Source: Hypoxylon rubiginosum
Taxonomy: Eukaryota > Ascomycota > Sordariomycetes > Xylariales > Hypoxylaceae
Direction: 5' to 3'
NCBI GenBank assembly: GCA_902806565.1
Contig: CADCXA010000039.1
Span: 62,001 to 126,000, forward strand
Length of the DNA stretch: 64,000 nt
Positions 23,583 through 35,022 of the stretch are shown here, piece by piece. Each line of letters starts with the position of its first letter. Positions within the stretch are counted from its first letter, which is position 1. A program made the translations under genes and the position numbers. Below the pieces are notes generated by a model. It was not told where the DNA came from and did not search any database. It worked only from the letters and a program-made list of their open reading frames with translations.

Positions 23583-24473
23583 GAACTCGTCCTTGTTCAT
23601 TGGTGTTTGATTTGCTGTTATGCCAGTATAGATATGGGCTAGACTGAGTTAGTGGATACCATGAGAGATGCGTGAAGCCTGAGGTCGACTTTGATACTGT
23701 GTATAGTGATGTGGGTTTGCTAGAACTTAAGTCTTAAGGGCTATACACATATAGACATAGTGAGACTGCTAACTCTAGCCCAACTACCAGCCTAACTAAA
23801 TGACGTCTCTTCTTTCTTTTATAGTTTCTTACTCGCTTTATGTTAGCCTCTATACTCAAGATAATATTTTACATATTAAAGAGGCAGGGTGTGTAAAATC
23901 ATAGGCTAGTAAAACTCCGGCCCGGCTGCAGTTGGGATAACTACCTAGGTAGCAAATTAATAGGATGGTAACCGACTTGGCAATCTTCAAATGGGCTGAT
24001 GAAGGCTGACAAGTAACTGAACTTAGAATCCTACCTAGGTACAGTGAGGAAAGTGGCGTTATGCAGCTATACAGTCCCTTGCATTTTTAGACCCTTCAGG
24101 CCTTTTTAGCAAGGGTCCACCAGTTCGGGATGACGGTCAAGGTTCTAGAGCTAGGGCTGCCCGGGCTGCCAGGGGGGCGAGAGGTAAGTTAGTGGGGTTC
24201 GTGGGGCTAAAAGAAGAAAGCTGTGCCCCTCTGTGCCCCTCGGTACCCCTCCGGTTTATCACATTTTGGGGAGAAAAATAATACAACTTGGCCTAGAGTG
24301 TTGGTTATCGTTGACTCAGACTTCGAATTCCCCTTCGAATTCCCATAAAAGAGTCATAAAAAGAGTCTTCTCTTATTTCCTTTCTTATTTTTCGTACAAC
24401 CTCACGTCTCTGTATTCAATTGGCTCTTTCACACCTATTAGTTAATTCAATTCGACATCCATCGACAGACACC
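23583..24473. other. Intergenic region upstream of tryptophan synthase
   Basis: Contains two exact TACCTAGGTA palindromes (23942-23951 and 24032-24041), a short direct repeat of CCTCTGTGCC near 24220-24240, and the TGACTCA element listed separately. No gene seen. Confidence 0.5.
24312..24318 (+). promoter_or_regulatory. Gcn4/CPC1-type binding site TGACTCA
   Basis: A perfect TGACTCA lies 156 bases upstream of the tryptophan synthase ATG, and the near-match ATGACTCTT lies on the opposite strand around 24345. Gcn4 in yeast and CPC1 in Neurospora bind TGACTCA to induce amino-acid biosynthesis genes under cross-pathway control, so the position fits the downstream gene. Confidence 0.6.
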
Positions 24474-26834
24474 ATGGAGGCTCTTAAACAGACATTCAGT
24501 CGTTGCAAGGCAAACAACCGGGTATGGCTCATCCTATCATACCACTACAACCTCGTGTTTTGACCAATTAATACAAAATACAACCTACTAACTGACTTGT
24601 TCCCTCCTATAGGCCGCCTTGGTAACCTACGTCACTGCTGGCTATCCTAAGCCTGAGGACACTCCTGATATCTTGGTGGGAATGCAAAAGGGTGGTGCTG
24701 GTACGTTGTGGCGAATGAGCTTTGCGCCCAAGCCTCTTACTGTCGTTTGCGGACGACAACAGCTAACAAAGTATAGATGTCATTGAGCTCGGTGTACCCT
24801 TTACAGACCCAATCGCGGACGGCCCAACTATCCAGACCTCCAATACCGTCGCCCTGGCCAATGGCGTCACCATCAGATCCACCTTGGAGATGGTGCGCAC
24901 GGCTCGATCGAAAGGCCTTACTGCTCCGGTTCTATTGATGGGCTATTACAACCCCCTGCTTAGCTACGGCGAGGATGAGCTGCTAAAGGACTGCAAGACG
25001 GCCGGTGTCAATGGCTTCATCGTTTGCGACCTGCCGCCCGAGGAGGCTGTCTCTTTTCGAAAACTTTGCAGCAAGGGAGCACTGTCATATGTCCCTCTGA
25101 TTGCGCCCGCCACCTCGGACACTCGTATGCGTATCCTGTGCGCCCTCGCCGATTCCTTCATATACGTCGTTTCCCGTATGGGTGTGACCGGCGCTCTAGG
25201 TACCCTCAATGCCAACTTACCGAACCTGCTCGAGCGAGTCAAGAAGTACAGTGGCAACAAACCAGCTGCCGTCGGTTTTGGCGTGTCGACGCGCGAACAC
25301 TTCCAGTCTGTGGCTTCTATTGCCGACGGTGTCGTTATAGGTTCACAAATTGTTACAACGCTCAAAAATGCCGAGCCTGGAAGCGGCGCCAAGGCTGTCG
25401 AAGAGTACTGCGCCTACGTCAGTGGAAGGGATTCGGACGAGACGACGCGAGAAGTCGGCATGGTCGAAGCTCTCAGCGCCGCCAAGGAGCCAAGCGGCGA
25501 AGACGTGTCGGTAAATGGTGTCATCTCCGAGCATGACGATGCTGCTTTGGTTGCGCAACTCGCCGCGCTCCACGGCAAGATTCCCGAGCGGTTCGGCGAG
25601 TTTGGTGGCCAGTACGTACCCGAGTCACTCATGGATTGTTTATCCCAGCTAGAGGAGGGCTTCAACGCCATCAAGGACGACCCCAAGTTCTGGGAGGAGT
25701 ATAGGTCTTACTACCCCTGGATGGGACGACCCGGTCAGTTGCACCTTGCTGAACGTCTGACCGAGCATGCTGGCGGCGCCAACATCTGGTTGAAAAGAGA
25801 GGACCTGAACCACACCGGGTCCCACAAGATCAACAATGCTCTAGGGCAGCTCCTACTGGCGAAGCGATTGGGAAAAACCAAGATCATTGCCGAAACTGGC
25901 GCTGGCCAGCACGGTGTAGCAACCGCCACGGTCTGCGCCAAGTTCGGCCTCGAGTGCACGGTGTTTATGGGTGCCGTAAGTTTCTCTCTTTCCTAATAGA
26001 TAAAACCGACCTACTTACAATGACATATAGGAAGACGTTCGTCGTCAAGCATTAAACGTCTTCCGGATGCGCCTTCTCGGTGCCAAAGTCATCGCAGTCG
26101 AAGCTGGCAGCAGGACGTTGCGAGATGCCGTCAACGAAGCCCTTCGCTACTGGGTTGTCCACCTTGATGATACGCACTACATCATCGGTTCTGCCATTGG
26201 CCCTCATCCCTTCCCTACCATCGTTAGGACCTTCCAGTCCGTCATTGGTACCGAGACGAAGGCACAGATGCTAGAGAAACGGGGTAAGTTGCCCGATGCT
26301 GTCGTCGCATGTGTTGGTGGAGGCAGCAATGCTGTGGGCATGTTCTACCCCTTCTCCAACGACCCCAGTGTCAAGCTGCTCGGTGTTGAAGCTGGCGGCG
26401 ACGGTGTCAACACGGCCCGGCATTCAGCCACCTTGACAGGGGGTACCAAGGGTGTTTTGCACGGTGTGAGGACGTACGTACTACAGAACGAACACGGTCA
26501 GATTTCGGACACGCACTCGGTGTCAGCCGGACTCGACTACCCTGGTGTTGGTCCGGAACTGTCATCTTGGAAGGATTCGCAGAGAGCCAAGTTCATCGCG
26601 GCTACGGATGCGGAGGCCTTCGTGGGTTTCAGACTCATGAGTCAACTGGAGGGTATTATCCCCGCGCTCGAATCGGCCCACGGTATCTATGGCGCCATCG
26701 AGTTGGCCAAGACGATGAAGAAGGACGAGGACGTAGTCATCTGCCTCAGTGGCAGAGGAGATAAGGACGTACAGAGCGTTGCCGACGAGTTGCCTAAGCT
26801 GGGCCCTCAGATCGGTTGGGATTTGCGTTTCTAG
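24474..26834 (+). CDS. TRP5: Bifunctional tryptophan synthase (alpha-beta fusion)
   Basis: Four exons, 24474-24521, 24613-24700, 24777-25975 and 26031-26834, give 712 residues, close to yeast Trp5 (707). The alpha half (about 1-265) is a TIM barrel with the catalytic glutamate in [16 protein letters not shown] and cleaves indole-3-glycerol phosphate. The beta half (about 320-712) starts near EFGGQYVPE, has the PLP lysine in HTGSHKINN and the phosphate-binding [13 protein letters not shown], and condenses indole with serine. Fusion in alpha-beta order is the fungal arrangement and permits indole channelling. It acts in the cytosol at the last two steps of tryptophan synthesis. An upstream TGACTCA suggests cross-pathway control. 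All key residues are intact. Confidence 0.96.
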
Positions 26835-27060
26835 ACTCGGAGCCAAGGTGAAGGGTTCGAATTCGGAGTTGGCGTAGGGGATAAAAAGCAAAATGATATG
26901 TGATACATGCCATTGGGATGGCGTATAGAATTGTATCTAGATGCGTTTTGTACAATTGAGTTACATGGTGCCATGTCACTTTATTTCTTTGGCCCTTTCA
27001 CCTCGTAATATTCATCTCCTAATGTACCCCTAAGGTGGTCAAGCTTGGGGCTAAACCGTA

Positions 27061-27903
27061 TCACGGCCTTGGTGTCTTTGCATCTTCTTTTGACTTTATA
27101 GCTTCATCCAGTGAAAGTTCGATATCCCTGGCAGCCTCCCTAGCTTCCTCGACAGTCTCAGCACCTCCCTTGACTACTATATCCTCCCCCTCCCTAACTT
27201 CGCCAATGACAAACTCGTCGCCGCGCTCCAGCATGCCGTCGACTTCGCTCAGCACAGCCTCGGAAGTAAGGCCCTCGGCAGTCAGCTCCTGAGGAAAAGC
27301 GGCCTCCTCTTTCGGCGGCAGTCCGAGCGCGGCCCGCTCCCTAGCGAAGCGTTCCCGCACGGCCGGGGTCTGCATGACCTTCCAGCGCAGCGCCCAACCT
27401 GCAGGCCCCAAGTCCTTGATCCGGCGGGTCTTGCTTCCCAAAAGGTACTCGTCGATGCCGCCCAAGAGGTCAATAGTGCGCAGGACGCGGGCGGTCATGC
27501 GGGTGCGTACGAAGCCGGCGAGGGCGGGCGACCAGAGGCGCTTGGTGTGGCGGTTCGGCAGCCACGAGGTGCGCGACTTGTTGCCGTAGCGCTCGGCCAC
27601 GACGTTGCCGAAGCGCACCTTGGCGCCCGCGAACAGGCCCTCGTTCGCCTGCTTGTAAGTCCGGAAGGGGCCGTACGGGTACGCGGGGACGCGGGCCGCG
27701 GGGACGGTGAGGTGCGAGGGCTTCTGCCGCCATAGGGGGGCGGAGGTGCTCAGGCCGCGGGAGGATGATGGGGCGGCGGCGGATGCGGTGGGGGGTATCG
27801 CGGTTTGGAAGGGGGCGCGCGGGCGGGTGAATGTGGTGGTGGTGGAGGGTGACGACGACACGCAGCGCCGTGATGGTGCCGCTGCGAGTCGTATCGGCGG
27901 CAT
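27061..27903 (-). CDS. MRPL24: Mitochondrial large-subunit ribosomal protein bL28m
   Basis: A single-exon gene of 280 residues converging on tryptophan synthase (226 bases between stops). The core (about residues 87-165) matches bL28, with AKVRFGNVVAERYGNKSRTSW followed by PNRHTKRLWSPAL and a TARVLRTID stretch. The first 60 residues are Ser/Thr/Arg/Pro-rich without acidic residues, as in mitochondrial presequences. The C-terminus carries a long acidic extension typical of fungal mitoribosomal proteins, absent from bacterial L28. The protein is a structural component of the 54S subunit (Mrpl24 in yeast). Confidence 0.9.
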   Translation of the reverse strand: MPPIRLAAAPSRRCVSSSPSTTTTFTRPRAPFQTAIPPTASAAAPSSSRGLSTSAPLWRQKPSHLTVPAARVPAYPYGPFRTYKQANEGLFAGAKVRFGNVVAERYGNKSRTSWLPNRHTKRLWSPALAGFVRTRMTARVLRTIDLLGGIDEYLLGSKTRRIKDLGPAGWALRWKVMQTPAVRERFARERAALGLPPKEEAAFPQELTAEGLTSEAVLSEVDGMLERGDEFVIGEVREGEDIVVKGGAETVEEAREAARDIELSLDEAIKSKEDAKTPRP

Positions 27904-28366
27904 CTCGGGAAGCTGGCTAGTTGTCTATCTCGATAGGTGTCGTGTGCCGAAAATATTACAACGGCGACATGTAAGGCAACAGGGAAAGGTGTAAGAGTTC
28001 AATTGGGCGACAATGATGTCGAATTTCGTGGCGGGCTGTTCGATATATCGAAGCTACAAATATCGAAGCTTCCAGGATGGAGTCGAAGATTTCTTATCGA
28101 GGTGTTAATCAAGCTTCGTATATTGCATATATTCGCAGTGAGCATTATACTGTCAAGCAGAAATTCCAATTAAATTTATTTAATTTAGTCATGTGACGTC
28201 GTTCCATGTTCGCGATTAAAAGTCGCGGGGTCTACAAAGTACATAGGGGTTCGGCAATAAATTCCCAACACTTGATAAGTACATGTACATCCTTACTACG
28301 AGGTTCCAAGATTAAGGATCTAAATACCCACCAGAGGAAGGCAGAAATGCTTCCAAGACTTGTACA
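27904..28366. other. Divergent intergenic region between bL28m and a helical protein gene
   Basis: This 463-base spacer should hold both promoters. It is AT-rich near 28140-28200; no TATA box or RNA gene is clear. Confidence 0.45.
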
Positions 28367-29552
28367 ATGCTGCCCCCAATAGATGAAGCTGTGCTTAAAA
28401 ATAATCCCGACTTCGAGCGTCTATACAAAACCATCACCGGTTCACTTCTCAACCCCGACGGGTCTACCAAGAGCAACGACCCGGCAGCCAAGAAGCGCGA
28501 TGCCGTACACGAGGTAAGTCGCATATCAGTTTACATGTAGCGACAACGAAGGACCATGTAATCAATTGACCGTTATACGTATCTAGGAACTCAAGGCATA
28601 CCGCCTCAAGGCCACGAAGCAGAATCTACTCCGTCGTGCTATAACAGCAGCGGCCTCACCCGAGCCGAATAATGCGACATCTAAGCAGACAGAACAGCAG
28701 TACCAGCAGCAGTCCCAATCGCAGGCGCACCGGAGAACCAAATCACAACCGCAGATTCGAGCCCAACAGCACCGAACATCTACCTCGGCCCCCCCTCCGG
28801 AAATCATCGACCTGCTCCTCCTCCTACCCCCATTCCTCTCCAACGCCGGCACCATGCCGCCATCCTCCCTCGCCCTCTTGCTCTCCCGCCCCCCCTTCTC
28901 CAACCTGCAGACCCTCTTCCCGTCTCTCACATCCACCCTCTCCGCCACCTTATCCCGGCAAGCCAACGCCCTCGCCCGCGTGCTCAACCCCAACACCAAC
29001 CCGTCGTACATCCACCGCTCGGTCCCGACCCTAGCCAGCACCACCCTATCCCTCCAGCACTCCGTATCCGCCTCCGCCGCCACCCTGTCCCGTTCCCGCC
29101 AGCGCGCCGCCCACGAGCTCGTCGCGCACCTGTCCCGGCACGCCCGCGCCCTCGCCCACCTCGTCCGCGCCCTCGAGGCCAAGCACGGCCCCGCCGCCCG
29201 CTCCGCCGCCCTGCGCGCCGAGGAGGCCGGCTTGGAGGCGCGGTCCTGGGCCGTCGCCGCCGAGGCCCTGCTCTGGGACGCGCGGCGCGCGGCGTACCCG
29301 CCCGAGGCCCGCCGCGCGCTCGCCAACTACCGGAGGCACCTCGGCGACGCGCGGATGCGGCTCGGGGATGCGGTGCGCGTGCGGGAGGCCGCGCTGGCTG
29401 ATTACGGGGTAGTACCTGCTGCTGCTGGAGCCGGAGACGAGCCCGCGGAGGAGACGAGCAAGGAGCGGACGATGCGCGAGATGGCGCGGGTGTGGCGAGA
29501 GATGGAGGCGCGGCTCGACGAGATCAGGGGTGATCTGGATCGGCTTGGGTAG
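28367..29552 (+). CDS. Conserved Ala/Arg/Leu-rich helical protein of unknown function
   Basis: Two exons, 28367-28513 and 28587-29552, joined by a 73-nt intron (GTAAGT...TCTAG), give 370 residues. The N-terminus begins MLPPIDEAVLKNNPDFERLY and continues with a short helix ending in LLNPDGS, a well-formed conserved-looking block, then a Gln/Ser-rich linker (about 75-115). From about residue 120 it is strongly helical, very rich in Ala, Arg and Leu (about 195-330), ending in a charged coiled-coil-like segment with EMARVWREMEARLDEI. No catalytic motif, signal peptide or membrane helix is seen. I do not recognise the family. Very high GC at third positions supports a real gene. The ATG at 28347 is excluded because its frame closes within 12 codons. 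Confidence 0.75.
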
Positions 29553-30274
29553 AGGATGGGAGGTCCATCTAGCCTAGAGCGCTTAATGGCCAATTGATGG
29601 AGTGGTTGCTGTAGGGGAACTACTATACCTACAAAGGCACATATGATTATGAACCTGACATGTGCCCAGGTAACGATTACGATAAAACGATTGATGTAGG
29701 ATATAGGACAGCCAATGGCAATAAAATCCATATCTCGCAATATAATGATTGCACCACCTTGAGGGGCTACTCTCTGCCTTGAGCGATATCATCTGAATAT
29801 ATGAAGATGGGATCGACAGCAAGGGAAATGTGACGGAGCTGTGCTGTGGCAGGTAGAGAAGTACGCCCCCTTTTTGATAAAGGGGAATAATACCAGCTGC
29901 GCATTCATCACCCATCGTCTACTAACCCCAGCAGAAACTCTCCAGAACTATTCCACGTATATGCTGTGTCACCTAGAATTTTCTTGCATAATCTTCTTTG
30001 ACAAGATCTTTAATTCAGTCCTATAAGTTTTATCATCTCCAGTTTCAAGGTATAGTTGCACAGCTAGCGTTGCCAAAGAAGAGTATCGCAACGGACAGAT
30101 CATCAGCCAATCAAGCCATCAGTTCAATTCATTCATCTATTCATCGTGCCTTCGTGCCGGGGTATGATTCTTTTTTTCGTTCGGTCCCCCCTAATCGCAA
30201 GATCGTACAAGATTTTAACCCCAGACCTCTATTGTCTAATCAGACAAAAAGGAAAACGTACCCAACATCGTTGT
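29553..30274. other. Convergent intergenic region upstream of the aminotransferase stop
   Basis: A 722-base AT-rich spacer in which both neighbours terminate. No supported gene. Confidence 0.5.
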
Positions 30275-31993
30275 TTAACCCTTGACCTTGTAGATGGCTT
30301 CGGCCAGGCGGCCAACATTACCGCTCGTGATACCGGCAACGCTGATGCGGCCGTCCTTGGTGGCGTAGACGCTGTACTCCTTGGCTAGCTTGTCCATCGA
30401 GGGGGGGTCGAGCCCGGTGTAGGCGAACATGCCGATCTGCGACGTGATATGGCTCCAGTCGTGGGCACTGCCGAGCTTCTCCAGGTTCTCCTTGAGCAGG
30501 GCACGCATGGTGATGATGCGGTCCGCCATATCCTTGACCTCGCCCAACCACTGTTGGTTCAGCGCCGGGGTGTTGAGGATCTCGGCTGCGATGCGCGCGC
30601 CGTGTAGCGGCGGGTTGGAGTACATGGGTCGGATGAGAATCTTGACCTGCGAATCGATGCGCTTCTTCTCTTCGGCCGACGAGGCCAGGATGGAGAAGGC
30701 GCCTACTCGCTCTCCGTAGAGACCCTAAGATTTTATTAGCACCAGCGAAACTCCTTTGAGGACCTAGGTGGAAAAATCGACGCACCATGTTCTTGGCAAA
30801 GCTCTGCGCCAGACAGATGTCGTGACCCTGCTCGACAAAATATCGCACGGCGAAGGCATCCTTGTCGGTGTCACCGCTGGCGAAGCCCTGGTAGGCCATG
30901 TCGAAGAAGGCAAAGTGGCCCTGGGCCTTGACGGCATCGCTGATCTCCTTCCACTGCTCGACGGTGGGGTCGACACCGGTCGGGTTGTGGGCGCAGGCAT
31001 GGAAGAGGAACATGCTTCCCTTGGGGGCGGCCTTGATGTCTGCCAACATGCCCTCGAAGTCCAGGCCGATGGTCTTCTTGTCGTAGTAGCGGTACTGCTC
31101 AACCTTGAGACCCGCATCGCTGAAGACGGCCTTGTGGTTAGCCCATGACGGAGTAGGGATGTAGATCTTGCCGCTGGGGTGGAAGCGCGACAGGAAGGCG
31201 GCGGCGATGCGCAGAGCACCGGTGCCCGAGATGGACTGGGTGATGACCAGGCGTTCGAGGGCGGGGGAGCCCTTTCCGTAGGCTAGCTCGGCGGCGGCCT
31301 TGGTGAATTCGGGGAGACCAGTGATCCCGAGGTACTCCTTGTTCAGGCGCTTGGAGATGATTGTGTCTTCGGCGGCTCGGACAGAGGGGAGGACGTAGGG
31401 CTTTCCCTGGTCATCTCGGTAGGCGCCAACACCTAGAGCGGGGAGAGAGATTAGTGCTCATGCTATGCCTCTACATGTACCGCGACTCGTGGGTACAGGC
31501 GTAAGTGTAGGTGTAAGGGTAGAGTAGAATAAAGGTAGTTGTAGATGCAAGTAAACATACCTAGGTTAATCTTCTGGTCGAAAGTGTCGGCCTTGAAAGC
31601 TTCGGTTATGCCTACATATACAATTAGCAAGATGACCTAGCGCTTTTGCTTCTTTACTTGTGATGAGACATATGTACCAAGAATAGCCTGTGGGGTAGAG
31701 GAAGAAAAAGCATCACGTCAGTCTTCGGGTCGACACAACACGGTTCAATAGTATTTAATCTATATCTCGGCAGATGGCTAAACTCACATCCTACACCACG
31801 ACGCCAGAACGGTCAGTAATTTATTCCATACGCAAGATCAATGGGATCAGCAAATAGAGATAACAAGAAAACATACAGGGGGGCCTTGAGGCACATTGGC
31901 CCAGGTGGATCCAGCTCTTGCAGCTTGAAAGGTGATGGTCGAAGCTCGACGAGCTGCAGCTTGGCGGGTAGCGGCGCGGAATGCGGGAAGCAT
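30275..31993 (-). CDS. AAT1: Aspartate aminotransferase, mitochondrial
   Basis: Six exons: 31993-31877, 31790-31788, 31687-31678, 31611-31561, 31432-30786 and 30724-30275, giving 425 residues. The product is a fold-type I PLP aminotransferase interconverting aspartate + 2-oxoglutarate and oxaloacetate + glutamate. The PLP lysine is in [15 protein letters not shown] (the last intron falls within this motif), with the substrate-side NPTGVDPT and the [11 protein letters not shown] motif near the N-terminus. Residues 1-30 ([19 protein letters not shown]) are an Arg/Ala-rich presequence without acidic residues, indicating mitochondrial import, so it should serve the malate-aspartate shuttle. The 3-nt exon (GAT, one Asp) is bounded by AG and GTGAGT; skipping it keeps the frame. 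Confidence 0.92.
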
Positions 31994-32736
31994 GATGAAG
32001 AATTGGTTTATGATTTTCAAGAGTGAAACCCCAGAAACAAGAGAGAGAGAGGGAAAAGGATTAAAAGTAAACAAAATAGGAGAAGGAGGGAATATGAGAG
32101 TAAAAGAGTAAAAGAGTAAAAGGTGTAAAGACGAAAAGATGTGAGTAATAAATTTCCACTCGAACGATGTCGGATCCTTAAACTGACAAGACAAAGAATT
32201 AGCTCGCGAACCAGTACACTTTTAGCTTCAAGCTCCCTGTCAGTCCCTGTCAGTCCCTGTCAGCCTGTAAGTTGTCGCAATTGGTTTGGCGTGACAGCTG
32301 TGACAGCGACCCTTGGCTGCTGTGGGAGAGAAACGGCCACTAAAGATAACCAATCTTTCCCCAGATTTTACTAGCTATTTTATTAGCGCACCAATTACGG
32401 TTTATCACCCCTAAAGGTCCACTGTATCCCGGTCGTTCCTCTACACCCGCAACCCGTTATCAGATCCGTATTTCCCGATTTTATTAGTGATGACTTGCCC
32501 GTTAATACATGTCAACATCCAAGCTTCACTCATACCACCTTGTATATCAGAGATGCAGTCTTCTTAGATGCAGTTTTCTAAGACACAGTCTTTCTACAGC
32601 CCAAAAAGAGAAGAGAGGGACGAGTCTTACATAGGAAATGTCGCAGATTATATAACGGACTTCTAAGCTCATGTACTTAGGTAGTTTGCGCCAACTCAGG
32701 ATTCATCGAGGATTTTTCTCATATTATTTCGTCACT
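31994..32736. other. Intergenic region upstream of the aminotransferase
   Basis: Holds the aminotransferase promoter and a GA-rich leader. It includes a (GAGTAAAA)3-like repeat at about 32098-32122 and a decamer repeat at about 32233-32265. No gene seen. Confidence 0.5.
32233..32265. repeat. Decamer tandem repeat, CCCTGTCAGT x3
   Basis: Three consecutive copies of a 10-mer, the last diverging in its final bases, about 240 bases upstream of the aminotransferase start. Confidence 0.85.
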
Positions 32737-33303
32737 TCATCCATATATTGGACCTGCTTCAGGCATTCCCCACACGCTATCGCTACTAATTCTGCCCCTA
32801 TTCCTTGTATCCGGTCTTCTTATAGCAATGGCTGGGTTATAATCTCTTCCAACTTCACCTCCATCCCCATCTTCCATACTCCACCTCTCAATCTCCAATG
32901 TGTCATCCACCGATGTTGAACTGCTTTCGCTAAAAAACGTATATCTTTCTGAGTGACCCGGGGGAAGTGGCCAGAGCCGACTATCCAACACATCACCACT
33001 GAATGTAGAGGCGGGGACCACTGCCGAACGCCCCATGTCTCCCCAGATCGAGCTGTGACATGACTCAGCCACCGAGTCTCGGCGCTCATTACCAACACCT
33101 CTTTCCGCTTGAGATATGGTACTATCAGGTGAGACGCTATACTTCTGCTGCCGACTCGGTTCGACGACCTGGCGCCGCCATCTCCGTACCACGAAGCAGC
33201 GAACCGCTACCGCTAGGGCGATCAGGAAAGTTATCGCCGCAACTACAGAAACGACGATAGCCGCGATCTGCCCGGGAGGTGGATTGGTATCGCCCGACGG
33301 CAT
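32737..33303 (-). CDS. Single-pass membrane protein with Ser-rich cytosolic tail
   Basis: An ATG-initiated frame of 188 residues. After a short Pro-rich start there is one strong transmembrane helix (about residues 13-36, IAAIVVSVVAAITFLIALAV), then RRWRR, which by the positive-inside rule puts the C-terminus in the cytosol. The rest is Ser/Asp/Glu-rich and disordered. This resembles fungal proteins with a Ser/Thr-rich ectodomain, one helix and a cytoplasmic tail; the ectodomain is missing here, so an upstream exon may exist or the gene may be truncated. No function can be given. Confidence 0.5.
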   Translation of the reverse strand: MPSGDTNPPPGQIAAIVVSVVAAITFLIALAVAVRCFVVRRWRRQVVEPSRQQKYSVSPDSTISQAERGVGNERRDSVAESCHSSIWGDMGRSAVVPASTFSGDVLDSRLWPLPPGHSERYTFFSESSSTSVDDTLEIERWSMEDGDGGEVGRDYNPAIAIRRPDTRNRGRISSDSVWGMPEAGPIYG

Positions 33304-35022
33304 ATCAACGCTCTTGGTAAATGCTGAGTGCCGCCTAGGCCTGATGTTATTGTTGGTATTGTGCTCGTGTTATGCTCTCAGAATCTAGCTTCAGTCTCGC
33401 TACATTCGGGTTCGAATTTAGTCGCCTCGTAGTGATAAAAGCAGGAGTCGAAATTAGGGAAGGCAGCGAATTCGTCACTAGAACCTCCCCCAATACGACA
33501 TCTAGAATATCGGTGCCGTGGAGGGTGTCTCAATCAGCGAAGAAGCGGTTGAGTATAGAAAATCATAAAGTATCCGAACTTCCAACGAGCAGTGAGGATA
33601 CGATTTTGCTATTCGTCGTAGCCAAACCCATCGGGATGGGCGATGTCTATATCAGGGTTAGGATTCAGCAGTCGTTAAACGAGTTTGATGCTCTCCGTAG
33701 ACGTTCGCCTAGATTCGAAATGAAGAAAATCTAGTTTTCAATAATAAATATGTCTTTACGATTGAATACTAGACGCGATGAAGTAATATGAAGGTCAACC
33801 ATATGTACATGTAATACTCATAATAGAGCTATGGGAAGCAACAAGAGGTATGTATCCAAACTAGATGCAACAGGAGGACAAGACCAGGCACGGTCTGAGT
33901 GCAGCAAGCCAGAATATAACACAATCTTGAATACAACACCCGTTTAATATGAGGTGATGTGTAGTAATGAAGGATTCTCGGGAAGGATGAAGAATCGATC
34001 AATTCGAGATCGATTCCCCTCTGCAGGCAGGAAAAAGAACCAAGGGGATGCAACAGTAATACGACCAGTACACGAGCACGTGCGATCAAGACCGGTCTAC
34101 ATCCTGTCGAATCGAGTCGATAGTCAAAACTAAGCCGCATGACAGCATATGCTTGTCTAAGGTAACTTGTAAGCATAAGCCAGATTCATTGTTCTAAACT
34201 TGTTCCCAGTGTGAGACTGATAGGCCTCTTACATTCTTACATACCTAACATAGAACTATCTGTTATACAACATCAACAGCTTATGCTAGCAGAGCCGGTC
34301 CTGATTACAATACCACGATATATGCAACTCAGAACTCCTTCTTCTCCCTATCCCCGACTCGCGAAATAAGTCCCCTTGAAGCGACAGGTGGACTGCCATG
34401 TGGCTCAAAGTTTGGGAGGGTTGATACAACGTAAGTCGCCTTTACGACGTTGAAACTTGACGGTGAGGAACCCTGTCATCCTACACGAAGGCCAATCAAG
34501 ATGTACAAACGTGAACACCAAGAACCCCGGAAGGAAGCGGAGGGGTAGCATACAAGCAACAAACCTCAAAGGCACATGCTTCTACTGTAACCCAGACGCA
34601 TCCTATCCAGTTTCCATTGGCCCAACAGGAATAAAGATATTGGGCTGAGCAGCCACCACCATCGCATCCGACGTGCCACAGAGATTCCTATTACGGTCAG
34701 AAGGATGCAAGTTTAAAAGACCCCCAACTCCTAGCCCCCCTATATTAGATCTATCCGTGTGGGGGCTCCTGCGAGTAGTATACCTAGGTGGTAGTCAGCC
34801 CGGCCCCCAGCAAAGCTTGGCTCCTGTTGGTCGGCTGGAGATTTTAATATAGCTCCCAACTGAAGACCCTTAATAGGTTGCTATATCCTATAGCTGTATT
34901 TCCTTTACGAGTTTTATGGCATTTGAAGGCTCAAGTATATCTAGGGGCACAACTACGAGTACAACAGGTAGATAGGCCACGTCGCAAGCGGTACTATAAG
35001 TTAACAAAGCATACTACGGAAT
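33304..35022. other. Intergenic region between two membrane-protein genes
   Basis: About 1.7 kb. A plus-strand frame at 33372-33734 lacks recognisable content. Around 34720-34850 are several C/G runs and a near-match TACCTAGGTG. A stretch near 34900-35010 reads as basic, repeat-derived-looking sequence on the plus strand but is too short to name. Confidence 0.4.

Noticed and set aside
28583..29339. Minus-strand frames of up to 247 codons across the helical protein gene
   Set aside because: They mirror the Ala/Arg-rich plus-strand gene; no splice or start context.
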